The notes under the pieces were generated by a model. It searched no databases. It was not told the DNA's origin and saw only the letters and a program-made list of their open reading frames with translations. The position numbers were made by a program, and so were the translations under genes. A stretch of 8,402 nucleotides of DNA from an uncultured Bacteroidia bacterium (lineage in GTDB: Bacteria > Bacteroidota > Bacteroidia > Bacteroidales > UBA932). Where the stretch lies: contig CACXHG010000096.1 in assembly GCA_902767355.1 (NCBI GenBank), positions 1 to 8,402 of the forward strand, in the 5' to 3' direction. Below, piece after piece: positions 1 through 7,229 of the stretch (position 1 is its first letter; each line of letters begins with the position of its first letter).

Positions 1-402
1 AATGATGGTGGTGGAACTCATAGAAAGCATTCCGCCCAGGAATATGCGTTCCATGTGGGTAAAGCCCATCGCCCCGCCCAGGGCCAGCCCGGTGACAAAC
101 ATTCCGGCAAAGATGGTCCCGGCGGTGATAAGGGCACTGCTGCCCACCTTCAAAAGTTTTTTGAAGCTGAATTCGAGGCCGAGAGCGAAGAGCAGGAAAA
201 TTATACCTATCTCCGACCACTGCTCTACAGTGTCGGGATGAGTAAGTCCCGGAAACAGGCCGAAGTGTGGTCCGACCAGAAACCCGGCGACAATGTAACC
301 CAATATCAGCGGCTGCTTAAGCGCCCTGAAAATGAGCGTGGTAATGCCGGCTGAGATAAAAATGAGGGCCAGGTCCCTGACAAGGTTGAGGCTTTCGTCC
401 AT
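1..402 (-). CDS. CPA2-family cation:proton antiporter, N-terminal part (truncated by window edge)
   Basis: Reading the minus strand from an ATG at 402 gives 134 open codons to the window edge, beginning MDESLNLVRDL. This is the membrane N-terminus of a monovalent cation:proton antiporter of the CPA2 (KefB/KefC-like) family, an inner-membrane exchanger of K+ or Na+ for H+. Visible marks are hydrophobic helices at about residues 11-28, 31-47, 64-78 and 89-110, the family signature GYIVAGFLVGPHFG (35-48), the segment FLLFALGLEFS (69-79), and the start of the SSTT motif (129-132) in the ion-pathway region. The rest of the transporter domain, and any C-terminal RCK/TrkA-N domain that would separate Kef-like from simpler antiporters, lies outside. 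The start is 8 bp after the cstA stop, so the two are probably co-transcribed with cstA first. No Shine-Dalgarno sequence is seen, which is normal for Bacteroidota. Family is confident; the ion is unknown. Confidence 0.9.
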   Translation of the reverse strand, partial: MDESLNLVRDLALIFISAGITTLIFRALKQPLILGYIVAGFLVGPHFGLFPGLTHPDTVEQWSEIGIIFLLFALGLEFSFKKLLKVGSSALITAGTIFAGMFVTGLALGGAMGFTHMERIFLGGMLSMSSTTII

Positions 403-410
403 ACCGTGTG

Positions 411-1898
411 TCAAAGGATTTTTTTGCGTCTTTGTGCGCTGCGCTTAGGGAGCGTGCTGTAGTACATAAATACAAGGGTTATGGCAATTGTGGCGATGGC
501 TGCAACTATGTGGCCGGCAGTCATTGGCAGTTGCAGGCCTCCCGCCTTGTAGGGCGCCACCATAAAGTAGCAGGCGCATACGTATGTCAGAAAGCAGGCC
601 GGTATGGCGGTGTACAGCGGACTGTTGCCCTTGCGGTAGAGATATCTGGTTGCCGTCCAGAGCACTATGGCTGCAAGTATCTGATTTGATATTCCCACAT
701 AATTCCAGATTGTGGAAAAATCGAAAGTGCACACCAGCACGGCCACGACAAATATCGGTAAGGCCAGAAGTATCCGGTTTTTGATGGGTTTCTGGTCTAT
801 ATTGAAAGCATCTGCAATAATCAGCCGCAGGCTGCGGAAAGCGGTGTCTCCGGAGGTGATAGGGCAGGCAATCACGCCCAGGATGGCCACGATTGCGCCG
901 ACTGTGCCCAGCCAGTCCTTGCAGATGAGGTTGACGAGTATAGCCGGTGTCTTGCCAGCCGCAGCTGCGGCGTTCAGACCTTCCGGCCCGCCGGTATAAG
1001 CCATAGCTGCGGTGGCCCAGATGGTGGCCACGATACCTTCGCATATCATCGCGCCGTAGAATATGGGGCGGCCATATTTCTCATTGCCGAGGCAGCGAGC
1101 CATAATCGGGCTCTGGGTGCTGTGGAATCCGGATATTGCGCCGCAGGAAATCACAATGAACAGCATCGGGAACAGATGGTATCGCTCGGGATTGCTATGG
1201 AAGTTGCGCATATTGTCTAAGGTGAGCTCGGTGAGGGTAATGCTGCCGTTAAGGCCCTTGACTATAAGGGAGCAACCTATGGCTACGGCCATAAACAGCA
1301 GTACGGCTCCAAGATAGGGATAGAACCTGCCGATAATCTTGTCTATGGGCACCAGCGTGGCCAGAATGTAATAAACAAAGATTATGACAACCCAGAAAAG
1401 CTTGCCGGCAGGGGCGATTGTATTCAGCAGATCGGCTGGTCCGGTCACAAAAGAGCAGCCTATGCCTATGAGCAGAATGGCGGTGAAGACATTCATTACC
1501 TTGCGGACATTGCTGCCAAGGTACAGCCCGATGACGGTGGGAATACCGCGTCCACCGCGGCGCATGGACATCATACCGGAGAAATAATCGTGGACTGCGC
1601 CCATAAAGATACAGCCGAAAACAATCCAGACATAGGCCAACGGTCCGTAGGCTGCTCCCAGGATGGCTCCGAAAATGGGCCCCAGGCCGGCTATGTTCAG
1701 AAATTGGATGATGAATACGCGCCAGGGCTTGAGTTCTTTATAGTCAACGCCGTCGGCACATACCTGGGCCGGGGTCTTGCGGTTTGGATTGGCGGCGATC
1801 AACTTTTTCTCTACGAATTTGCCGTAGAATACGTAACCCAGTATCAAGAGGGTGATACAAATAGCAAAAGTTATCATAGCAATGGCAAATGTATGCAT
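411..1898 (-). CDS. cstA: CstA-family carbon starvation protein (pyruvate/peptide transporter), short form
   Basis: This 495-residue integral membrane protein belongs to the CstA family. Characterised enterobacterial members (CstA, BtsT) take up pyruvate with protons, and CstA has also been linked to peptide uptake. Family landmarks are the PWRVFIIQFLNIAGLGPIFG stretch (58-77), GAVHDYFSGMMSMR (100-113), SGFHSTQSPIMARCLGNEKYG (256-276, conserved core), ITSGDTAFRSLRL (347-359) and WNYVGISNQILAA (398-410). Many hydrophobic helices follow through to residue 480, then a basic cytoplasmic tail. E. coli CstA has about 700 residues; a form near 480-500 residues is common in anaerobes, so this is not a truncation. 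The ATG at 1898 begins directly with a membrane helix. It lies 45 bp from the divergent GH78 start, and the antiporter gene follows after 8 bp. The family is secure; substrate (pyruvate or peptides) is inferred. Confidence 0.95.
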   Translation of the reverse strand: MHTFAIAMITFAICITLLILGYVFYGKFVEKKLIAANPNRKTPAQVCADGVDYKELKPWRVFIIQFLNIAGLGPIFGAILGAAYGPLAYVWIVFGCIFMGAVHDYFSGMMSMRRGGRGIPTVIGLYLGSNVRKVMNVFTAILLIGIGCSFVTGPADLLNTIAPAGKLFWVVIIFVYYILATLVPIDKIIGRFYPYLGAVLLFMAVAIGCSLIVKGLNGSITLTELTLDNMRNFHSNPERYHLFPMLFIVISCGAISGFHSTQSPIMARCLGNEKYGRPIFYGAMICEGIVATIWATAAMAYTGGPEGLNAAAAAGKTPAILVNLICKDWLGTVGAIVAILGVIACPITSGDTAFRSLRLIIADAFNIDQKPIKNRILLALPIFVVAVLVCTFDFSTIWNYVGISNQILAAIVLWTATRYLYRKGNSPLYTAIPACFLTYVCACYFMVAPYKAGGLQLPMTAGHIVAAIATIAITLVFMYYSTLPKRSAQRRKKIL

Positions 1899-1904
1899 TT
1901 TTAC

Positions 1905-1912
1905 TAACTTTG
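1905..1912 (+). promoter_or_regulatory. Candidate Bacteroidota -7 promoter element for the GH78 operon
   Basis: TAACTTTG fits the Bacteroidota -7 consensus TAnnTTTG exactly. It lies in the only gap upstream of the plus-strand genes and would give a leader of roughly 25 bases before the ATG at 1944. At the expected distance upstream (about 1881-1884) there is AATG, which is only a partial match to the -33 TTTG element, and it lies within the cstA coding sequence. An 8-base match with four fixed T's and two free positions can occur by chance. On the minus strand the gap offers only an imperfect TATCTTG for cstA. Confidence 0.4.
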
Positions 1913-1943
1913 GGCACCCTTTTGAATCAAGATATTACACATA

Positions 1944-4583
1944 ATGAAAAAAGTTTTTCTTCTCTCTGCAGTCGCTTTTTTGCTGGCGGCTTGCACCGCA
2001 GGGTCTTCTTCCAGCATCAAGCCCTCCAACCTCACCACCGAGTATAAGACTGACGCCTTCATAGACGAGGCGGCGCCGCGCTTTTCCTGGATCAATACCG
2101 CCAAGGTTAACGGCGCCGCCCAGTCCTCCTACCGCATCCGCGTGTTCAAGGACCGGTCCAATCCCGAGGCTGTGTACTGGGATTCCGGCATCGTCATAAA
2201 GAACGAGTCGGTGCTGGTGCCCTATCGCGGCAAGGCGCTGGAACCGTGCACCGACTATTGGTGGCAGGTTCAGGTCCGCGACGAAAAAGGCGAGGTTTCT
2301 GCCTGGAGCGAGCCCTGTCATTTCCACACCGGAGTGCTGCTGCCTTCGCTTTGGCAGGCGCAGTGGATAGGCGCGCCCTGGCAGGGCGAAGAGTCCTACG
2401 ATTATGACCGTAGCGAAGATGTAGCCCCGGCGCCGCTGCTGCGCAAGGAGTTCGAGATCACGAAAGCCGTCAAGACCGCCCGCTTCTACGGCACCGGCCT
2501 GGGCTATTTCGAACTCTACCTCAACGGCCGCAGGGTATCAGACGACTATCTGGTGCCCAACGAGACGAATTACGGCTATCGGGAAAAGCTCGAAGAGCGG
2601 CTGATTCCCGTGCCGGACCCCTTCAACGGCTATAGCGTGGCCTATGTGAGTTACGATGTCAAGGATATGCTCGTTCAGGGTCGCAACGCCGTTGGCGCCA
2701 TCCTGGGCAACGGCTTCTACGATTTGGTGTTCCGCCGCTTCGTGATGGGTTACGGCGTGCCTAAATTCTTCGGCCAGATACTTATCCGCTACGAAGACGG
2801 CACGCGCGAGGTGATTGCCAGCGACCCCAGCTGGAAGGTGGCAAAAAGCGCCATCACCTTCGACCAGATGTATATAGGCGAGCAGTACGACGCCCGCGCC
2901 GAACACGAAGGCTGGAGCAAGGTCGGCTACGACGATTCGGCCTGGGAAACGGCTGTGCTCAAGCGGGTTCCGGAAGGCGAACTGGTGGCCCAGATGGGCC
3001 CTTGTGACCGCGTAACCGCCACATACAAGCCTATAAGCATAGAAAAAATAGACTCTACGGGTGTTTTCAGGGTGTCCTTCCCGGAAGAGATTTCCGGCTG
3101 GGTGGCGCTCAAGAACCTCAATCTCAAGGAAGGTCAGAAGGTGACCGTCGGCTATATAAACGAATCGCTGCAGCAGTGCACTATATACACCGCCAAAGGT
3201 TCCGGCAAAGAGTCCTATCATCCGCGCTTCGAGTGGTATGTGTTCTCGCAGGTTGACATCGCCGGACTGGATGCGCTGCAGGCGTCTCAGATAGAGGCCT
3301 GGGCCGTGAATTCCGACGTGGAGCAGTCCACCTCTTTCGAAACCTCCAATGTCCTGATCAACAAGATAGACAAGATATGGCGCCGCAGCATGCTGGACAA
3401 TATGCACGGCGGCGTGCCCACCGACTGCCCGCACCGCGAGCGCATAGGCTACACCGGCGATGCCCAGGCCGTGGGCCCCACCACCATGACAACTATGGCG
3501 GCCGAGAGTTTCTACAACAAGTGGATACGCGACCTGCGCGAGGCTCAGAAGCCGGACGGCTATGTGGCCAACTCCGCTCCCTGGCAGCCCGAAGCCGGCG
3601 GCGGCATCCCCTGGGGCGCGGCCATAAATTTCATACCTACCGATTTCTACTGGCAGTACGGCGACGAGCGTCTGCTGCGCGAATGCTACAAGCCCATGAT
3701 GGACCAGACCCGCTGGATGGAAAAGTGGGTGGACCCCGCCACCGGCATAATGGAGAGCCGCAGCGGCCGCTACTTCATGGACCTGGGCGAGTGGGTTCCT
3801 GCCTATGGCCTGCCTTCTAACGCCCTGGTACACACTTGGTTCCTCTGGGCTTGCGCCGACAAGACTGCGCAGGCTGCGGCAATTATGGGCGACGCGGCAA
3901 ATTACGATTATTTCACGGCTCTGCGCGACCGCACCGCCGAGGCTTTCCACAAGGAGTTTTACGACCCCGCCACCGGCTCGTACGGCAAGGACGGCAGCAA
4001 TGTCTTCGCCCTGGCCATGGGAGTGCCCGCCGAGCGCGAGGCCAAAGTGGTGAATGCGCTCGTGGCCAATATCGCAGAGAAAGATAACCACCTGAACACC
4101 GGCTTTGTGGGCTTCCGCTATCTGTGCGAAATGCTGGTCAAGCACGGCCATGCCGACCTTGCATACGAGATCATCAACAAGAAGGATTATCCCAGTTTCG
4201 GCTGGTGGATAGAGCAGGGGGCTACGACCACCTGGGAGCAGTGGAACGGCGATTTCTCTCACAACCACCCTTTCATGGGCGGCGGCATACTCTGGTTCTA
4301 CCGCGACCTGGCAGGCCTGGAGCCGACTTCTCCCGGCTACCGCACTTTCGAAATCAGGCCCACTGTGGTCGCTGGCCTCGACTGGGTCAAATTCCACAAG
4401 GACTGCCCCTACGGCCGTATCAATATCGACTGGAAGGTGGCTGCCGGCGGTGCTTTCACCCTCAAGTGTACTGTCCCCGTGGGCGCTACGGCCAAAGTAT
4501 ATGTGCCCGATGGCGACTCTGTACGCGAGGAAACCCTTGCCAGCGGCAGCTATACTCTTACCGGCAAAGTCAAATTTAAATAA
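1944..4583 (+). CDS. GH78-family alpha-L-rhamnosidase lipoprotein, first copy
   Basis: An 879-residue glycoside hydrolase predicted to remove alpha-L-rhamnose from glycans by inversion. The N-terminus MKKVFLLSAVAFLLAAC is a lipoprotein signal with the lipobox cysteine at 17, so the enzyme is anchored in the envelope; no acidic surface-export run follows the cysteine. Domains in order: an Ig/FnIII-like domain (about 25-130, with DYWWQVQVRD and WSEPCHFHTG); a beta domain beginning QWIGAPW (140-146) with the family FYGTGLGYFELYLNGRR signature (181-197); a second beta region to about 470; the (alpha/alpha)6 barrel (about 470-800); and a C-terminal beta-sandwich. In the barrel, PTDCPHRERIGYTGDAQ gives D494, E499 and D506, whose spacing matches the acidic residues described for Bacillus RhaB. 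E765 in TTTWEQWNG is the candidate general base. There is no Shine-Dalgarno sequence. The second copy follows after 6 bp. Family is strong; the natural substrate is unknown. Confidence 0.92.
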   Translation: MKKVFLLSAVAFLLAACTAGSSSSIKPSNLTTEYKTDAFIDEAAPRFSWINTAKVNGAAQSSYRIRVFKDRSNPEAVYWDSGIVIKNESVLVPYRGKALEPCTDYWWQVQVRDEKGEVSAWSEPCHFHTGVLLPSLWQAQWIGAPWQGEESYDYDRSEDVAPAPLLRKEFEITKAVKTARFYGTGLGYFELYLNGRRVSDDYLVPNETNYGYREKLEERLIPVPDPFNGYSVAYVSYDVKDMLVQGRNAVGAILGNGFYDLVFRRFVMGYGVPKFFGQILIRYEDGTREVIASDPSWKVAKSAITFDQMYIGEQYDARAEHEGWSKVGYDDSAWETAVLKRVPEGELVAQMGPCDRVTATYKPISIEKIDSTGVFRVSFPEEISGWVALKNLNLKEGQKVTVGYINESLQQCTIYTAKGSGKESYHPRFEWYVFSQVDIAGLDALQASQIEAWAVNSDVEQSTSFETSNVLINKIDKIWRRSMLDNMHGGVPTDCPHRERIGYTGDAQAVGPTTMTTMAAESFYNKWIRDLREAQKPDGYVANSAPWQPEAGGGIPWGAAINFIPTDFYWQYGDERLLRECYKPMMDQTRWMEKWVDPATGIMESRSGRYFMDLGEWVPAYGLPSNALVHTWFLWACADKTAQAAAIMGDAANYDYFTALRDRTAEAFHKEFYDPATGSYGKDGSNVFALAMGVPAEREAKVVNALVANIAEKDNHLNTGFVGFRYLCEMLVKHGHADLAYEIINKKDYPSFGWWIEQGATTTWEQWNGDFSHNHPFMGGGILWFYRDLAGLEPTSPGYRTFEIRPTVVAGLDWVKFHKDCPYGRINIDWKVAAGGAFTLKCTVPVGATAKVYVPDGDSVREETLASGSYTLTGKVKFK
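4275..4558 (+). repeat. Direct repeat, copy A: C-terminal coding segment shared by the two GH78 genes
   Basis: This segment (residues 778-872 of the first GH78) aligns without gaps to 6921-7204 in the second, offset 2646 bases. By eye there are about 21 mismatches in 284 positions, near 93% identity, and 5 amino-acid changes in 95. The longest identical runs are 42 bases (4314-4355) and 35 bases (4524-4558). It is coding sequence, not a separate element; it is listed because the identity is far higher than in the middle of the genes. Confidence 0.85.
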
Positions 4584-4589
4584 CATAAT

Positions 4590-7229
4590 ATGAAAAGGAT
4601 AGTTCCGGCCATAGTCCTGGCCCTGATGCTGGCAGGCTGCACGCCAACGCTCAAGCCGACCAGGCTCACTACCGAATACCATGAAGATGCCTTTACAGAC
4701 GTATCATCGCCCAGGTTCAGCTGGATTAATACCTCCCGCCTGCAGGGTGCGGCCCAGGATGCTTATCAATTGAGAGTGTATGCAGGCACGGACGCCGCTT
4801 ACTGGGATTCGGGAGAGGTGTCCGGCCCGGAATCGGTGCTGGTGACCTATGCCGGACCGGCATTGGAACCTTGCCGCGACTATTGGTGGCAGGTACGCGT
4901 TCACTGCGCCGGAGGCAAGTGGTCCGAATGGAGCGAAAAGTGTCATTTCCACACCGGTATGCTCGCGCAGCCTCTCTGGCAGTGCCAGTGGATAGGCGCG
5001 CCATGGCAGGGCGAGAACTCCTATGACTACGACCTGGATACCCTGGTGCAAGCGGCTCCGCTGCTTCGCCGCGAGTTCGACGTGGACAAAGAGCTGGTTT
5101 CGGCCCGCTTTTACGGCACCGGCCTCGGCTATTTCGAACTGTATGTGAACGGCAGCCGCATGGGCGACGAATATCTGGTACCCAACCAGTCCAACTACGG
5201 CTATCGCGAGAAGCTGGATGAGCGCCTGCTGCCGATTCCGGATCCTTTCAACGGCTACAGCGTGGCCTATGTGAGCTACGACCTGAAAGATTATATCCGG
5301 CCAGGGCGCAACGCCGTGGGCGCTATCCTTGGCAATGGCTACTATGACTTGGTGTTCCGCCGCTTCGTGATGGGCTACGGCGTGCCCAAGCTGTTCGGCC
5401 AGATAGTGCTGCGCTACGCCGACGGCAGCCAGGACGTTATTGCCACCGATCCTTCCTGGCGAATAGAAAAGAGCGCCATAGTGTTCGACCAGCTCTATTT
5501 TGGCGAGGTGTATGATGCCCGCCTGGAGCACGAAGGCTGGAGTGAACCCGGCTACGACGATTCCTCATGGTCCTTTGCAGTGGAGAAGAAAGCCCCGGAG
5601 GGAGAACTCTATGCGCAGATGGGACTTCCGGACCGCATCACCGCCACCTATGAGCCCACCGATATTCAAAAAGTTGATTCTACCGGCTCCATCATAGTAA
5701 CATTTCCGGAGTACATTTCCGGTTGGATCGAACTCCGGGACCTGGACCTTGAGGCGGGCCATAAGGTCACTATCCACAACCTGACCGAAGACTATAATGC
5801 TGCGGAGAAGGTGGTCAGCGCCATGACCTACATAGCCAAGGGCACCGGCAGCGAGAGCTGGCATCCGCGCTTCGAATATTACGCCTTCCAGCAGGTCGAG
5901 ATCTTTGGCCTGGACGATATCCGCCCCGACCAGATCCGTGCGCAGGCCGTCAATTCTGACATCAGGCAGGCGACAAGCTTTGAGTGCTCCAATCAGATGC
6001 TCAATTACATGGATAAGATATGGCGGCGTACCCAGCTGGACAATATGCACGGCAATATTCCCACCGACACCCCTCACCGCGAGCGCATAGGCTACACCGG
6101 CGACGGGCAGGCTGTGGGTCCCACGGTGATGACCACCATGGATGCCGGCGCATTTTACTACAAATGGCTGCGCGATCTGCGTGAGGCTCAAAAGCCTGAC
6201 GGCTATGTGTGCAATTCCGCACCCTGGCAGCCCGAGGCCGGCGGTGGAGTGGCTTTCGGCTCTGCCATGAATGTGATCCCCTACGAATTCTGGCAGGAGT
6301 ATGGCGACGAGCGCGCCATAGCCGAGTGCTACGATGCCATGGCCGCCCACACGCGCTGGATGCTCAGCTGGGTCGATCCCGCCACCAAGATTATGGAGAG
6401 CCGCACCGGCCGCTACTTTATGGATCTGGGCGAGTGGAACGCGCCCTGGGACATCCCCTCCAAAGCCCTGGTACACACGTTCTTCCTATGGAACTGCGCC
6501 CGCATCACGGCCGAGGCCGCCAAGCTTCTGGGCAAGACCTCCGATGTGGAGTATTTCAGCGCCCTTCGCGATACCACTTCCGCCGCTTTCCACCGTTATT
6601 TCTGGAATGACTCCACCCAGTCCTATGGCAAATGGGGCAGCAATATGTGGGCCCTGGTGATGGGTGGCATGTCGCCGGAGCGGGAGCAGAAAGCCCTCGA
6701 TGCCCTTGTGGCCAATATCGCCGAATGCGGCAATCACCTGCACGTAGGCTTCGTCGGCTGGCGCTATCTGTGCGAGACCCTGATCAAACACGGCCGCGCC
6801 GACCTGGCCTGGGAAATCATCAACAAGAAAGACCAGCCCAGCATCGGCTGGTGGATAGAGCAGGGGGCCGTGACCTTCTGGGAGCAGTGGGACGGTGTCT
6901 TCTCGCGCAACATCCCCTTCATGGGCGGCGGCATACGCTGGTTCTACCGCGACCTGGCCGGCCTGGAGCCGACTTCTCCCGGCTACCGCACTTTCGAAAT
7001 CCGGCCCACTGTGGTGGATGGCCTCGACTGGGTCAAATTCCACAAGGACAGCCCTTACGGCCGCATCAATATCCACTGGAAAGTGGCCGCCGGCGGCGCC
7101 TTCACCCTCAAGTGCACTGTCCCTGTGGGCACTACAGCCAAAGTATATGTGCCGGACGGAGACTCTGTGCGCGAGGAAACCCTTGCCAGCGGCAGCTATA
7201 CTCTCAAGGGAAAAGTAAGTGGAAGATAA
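4590..7229 (+). CDS. GH78-family alpha-L-rhamnosidase lipoprotein, second copy
   Basis: A tandem paralog of the preceding gene, also 879 residues, though the equal length is coincidental: it is 7 residues shorter before the WIGAPW motif, 6 longer within the central beta region (insertion near 395-415) and 1 longer in the barrel. MKRIVPAIVLALMLAGC is a lipoprotein signal with cysteine 17. The domain order is the same as in the first copy: Ig/FnIII-like domain, rhamnosidase beta domains (FYGTGLGYFELYVNG), (alpha/alpha)6 barrel, C-terminal beta-sandwich. The catalytic segment reads PTDTPHRERIGYTGDGQ, giving D493, E498 and D505; the cysteine after the first Asp is Thr here. The candidate general base is E765 in VTFWEQWDG. 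Active-site neighbours differ between copies (for example GEWNAPWDIPS against GEWVPAYGLPS), which suggests related but distinct substrates or linkages. It starts 6 bp after the first copy, without a Shine-Dalgarno sequence, and its end overlaps pgeF by 11 bases. Confidence 0.92.
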   Translation: MKRIVPAIVLALMLAGCTPTLKPTRLTTEYHEDAFTDVSSPRFSWINTSRLQGAAQDAYQLRVYAGTDAAYWDSGEVSGPESVLVTYAGPALEPCRDYWWQVRVHCAGGKWSEWSEKCHFHTGMLAQPLWQCQWIGAPWQGENSYDYDLDTLVQAAPLLRREFDVDKELVSARFYGTGLGYFELYVNGSRMGDEYLVPNQSNYGYREKLDERLLPIPDPFNGYSVAYVSYDLKDYIRPGRNAVGAILGNGYYDLVFRRFVMGYGVPKLFGQIVLRYADGSQDVIATDPSWRIEKSAIVFDQLYFGEVYDARLEHEGWSEPGYDDSSWSFAVEKKAPEGELYAQMGLPDRITATYEPTDIQKVDSTGSIIVTFPEYISGWIELRDLDLEAGHKVTIHNLTEDYNAAEKVVSAMTYIAKGTGSESWHPRFEYYAFQQVEIFGLDDIRPDQIRAQAVNSDIRQATSFECSNQMLNYMDKIWRRTQLDNMHGNIPTDTPHRERIGYTGDGQAVGPTVMTTMDAGAFYYKWLRDLREAQKPDGYVCNSAPWQPEAGGGVAFGSAMNVIPYEFWQEYGDERAIAECYDAMAAHTRWMLSWVDPATKIMESRTGRYFMDLGEWNAPWDIPSKALVHTFFLWNCARITAEAAKLLGKTSDVEYFSALRDTTSAAFHRYFWNDSTQSYGKWGSNMWALVMGGMSPEREQKALDALVANIAECGNHLHVGFVGWRYLCETLIKHGRADLAWEIINKKDQPSIGWWIEQGAVTFWEQWDGVFSRNIPFMGGGIRWFYRDLAGLEPTSPGYRTFEIRPTVVDGLDWVKFHKDSPYGRINIHWKVAAGGAFTLKCTVPVGTTAKVYVPDGDSVREETLASGSYTLKGKVSGR
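6921..7204 (+). repeat. Direct repeat, copy B: C-terminal coding segment shared by the two GH78 genes
   Basis: Partner of 4275-4558 (residues 778-872 of the second GH78). The identical runs fall at 6960-7001 and 7170-7204. Similarity ends abruptly after the shared TATACTCT, about 25 bases before the stop, where the two tails (TGKVKFK and KGKVSGR) differ. Confidence 0.85.

Noticed and set aside
408..689. Plus-strand open frames within 1-1907 (for example 408-689 and 1590-1907)
   Set aside because: They are antisense to the antiporter and CstA genes, whose membrane motifs are unambiguous.
1927..1937. TATCTTG on the minus strand as the cstA promoter -7 element
   Set aside because: It lacks one base of TAnnTTTG and has no supporting -33 element that I can see.
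2538..4682. A 714-codon open frame on the minus strand, opposite the first GH78 gene
   Set aside because: It is antisense to a gene with clear domain motifs, its product is rich in His, Gly, Ala and Val without recognisable domains, and similar long antisense frames lie opposite the second GH78 (4704-5531, 5565-6476). They are shadows of GC-biased codon use.
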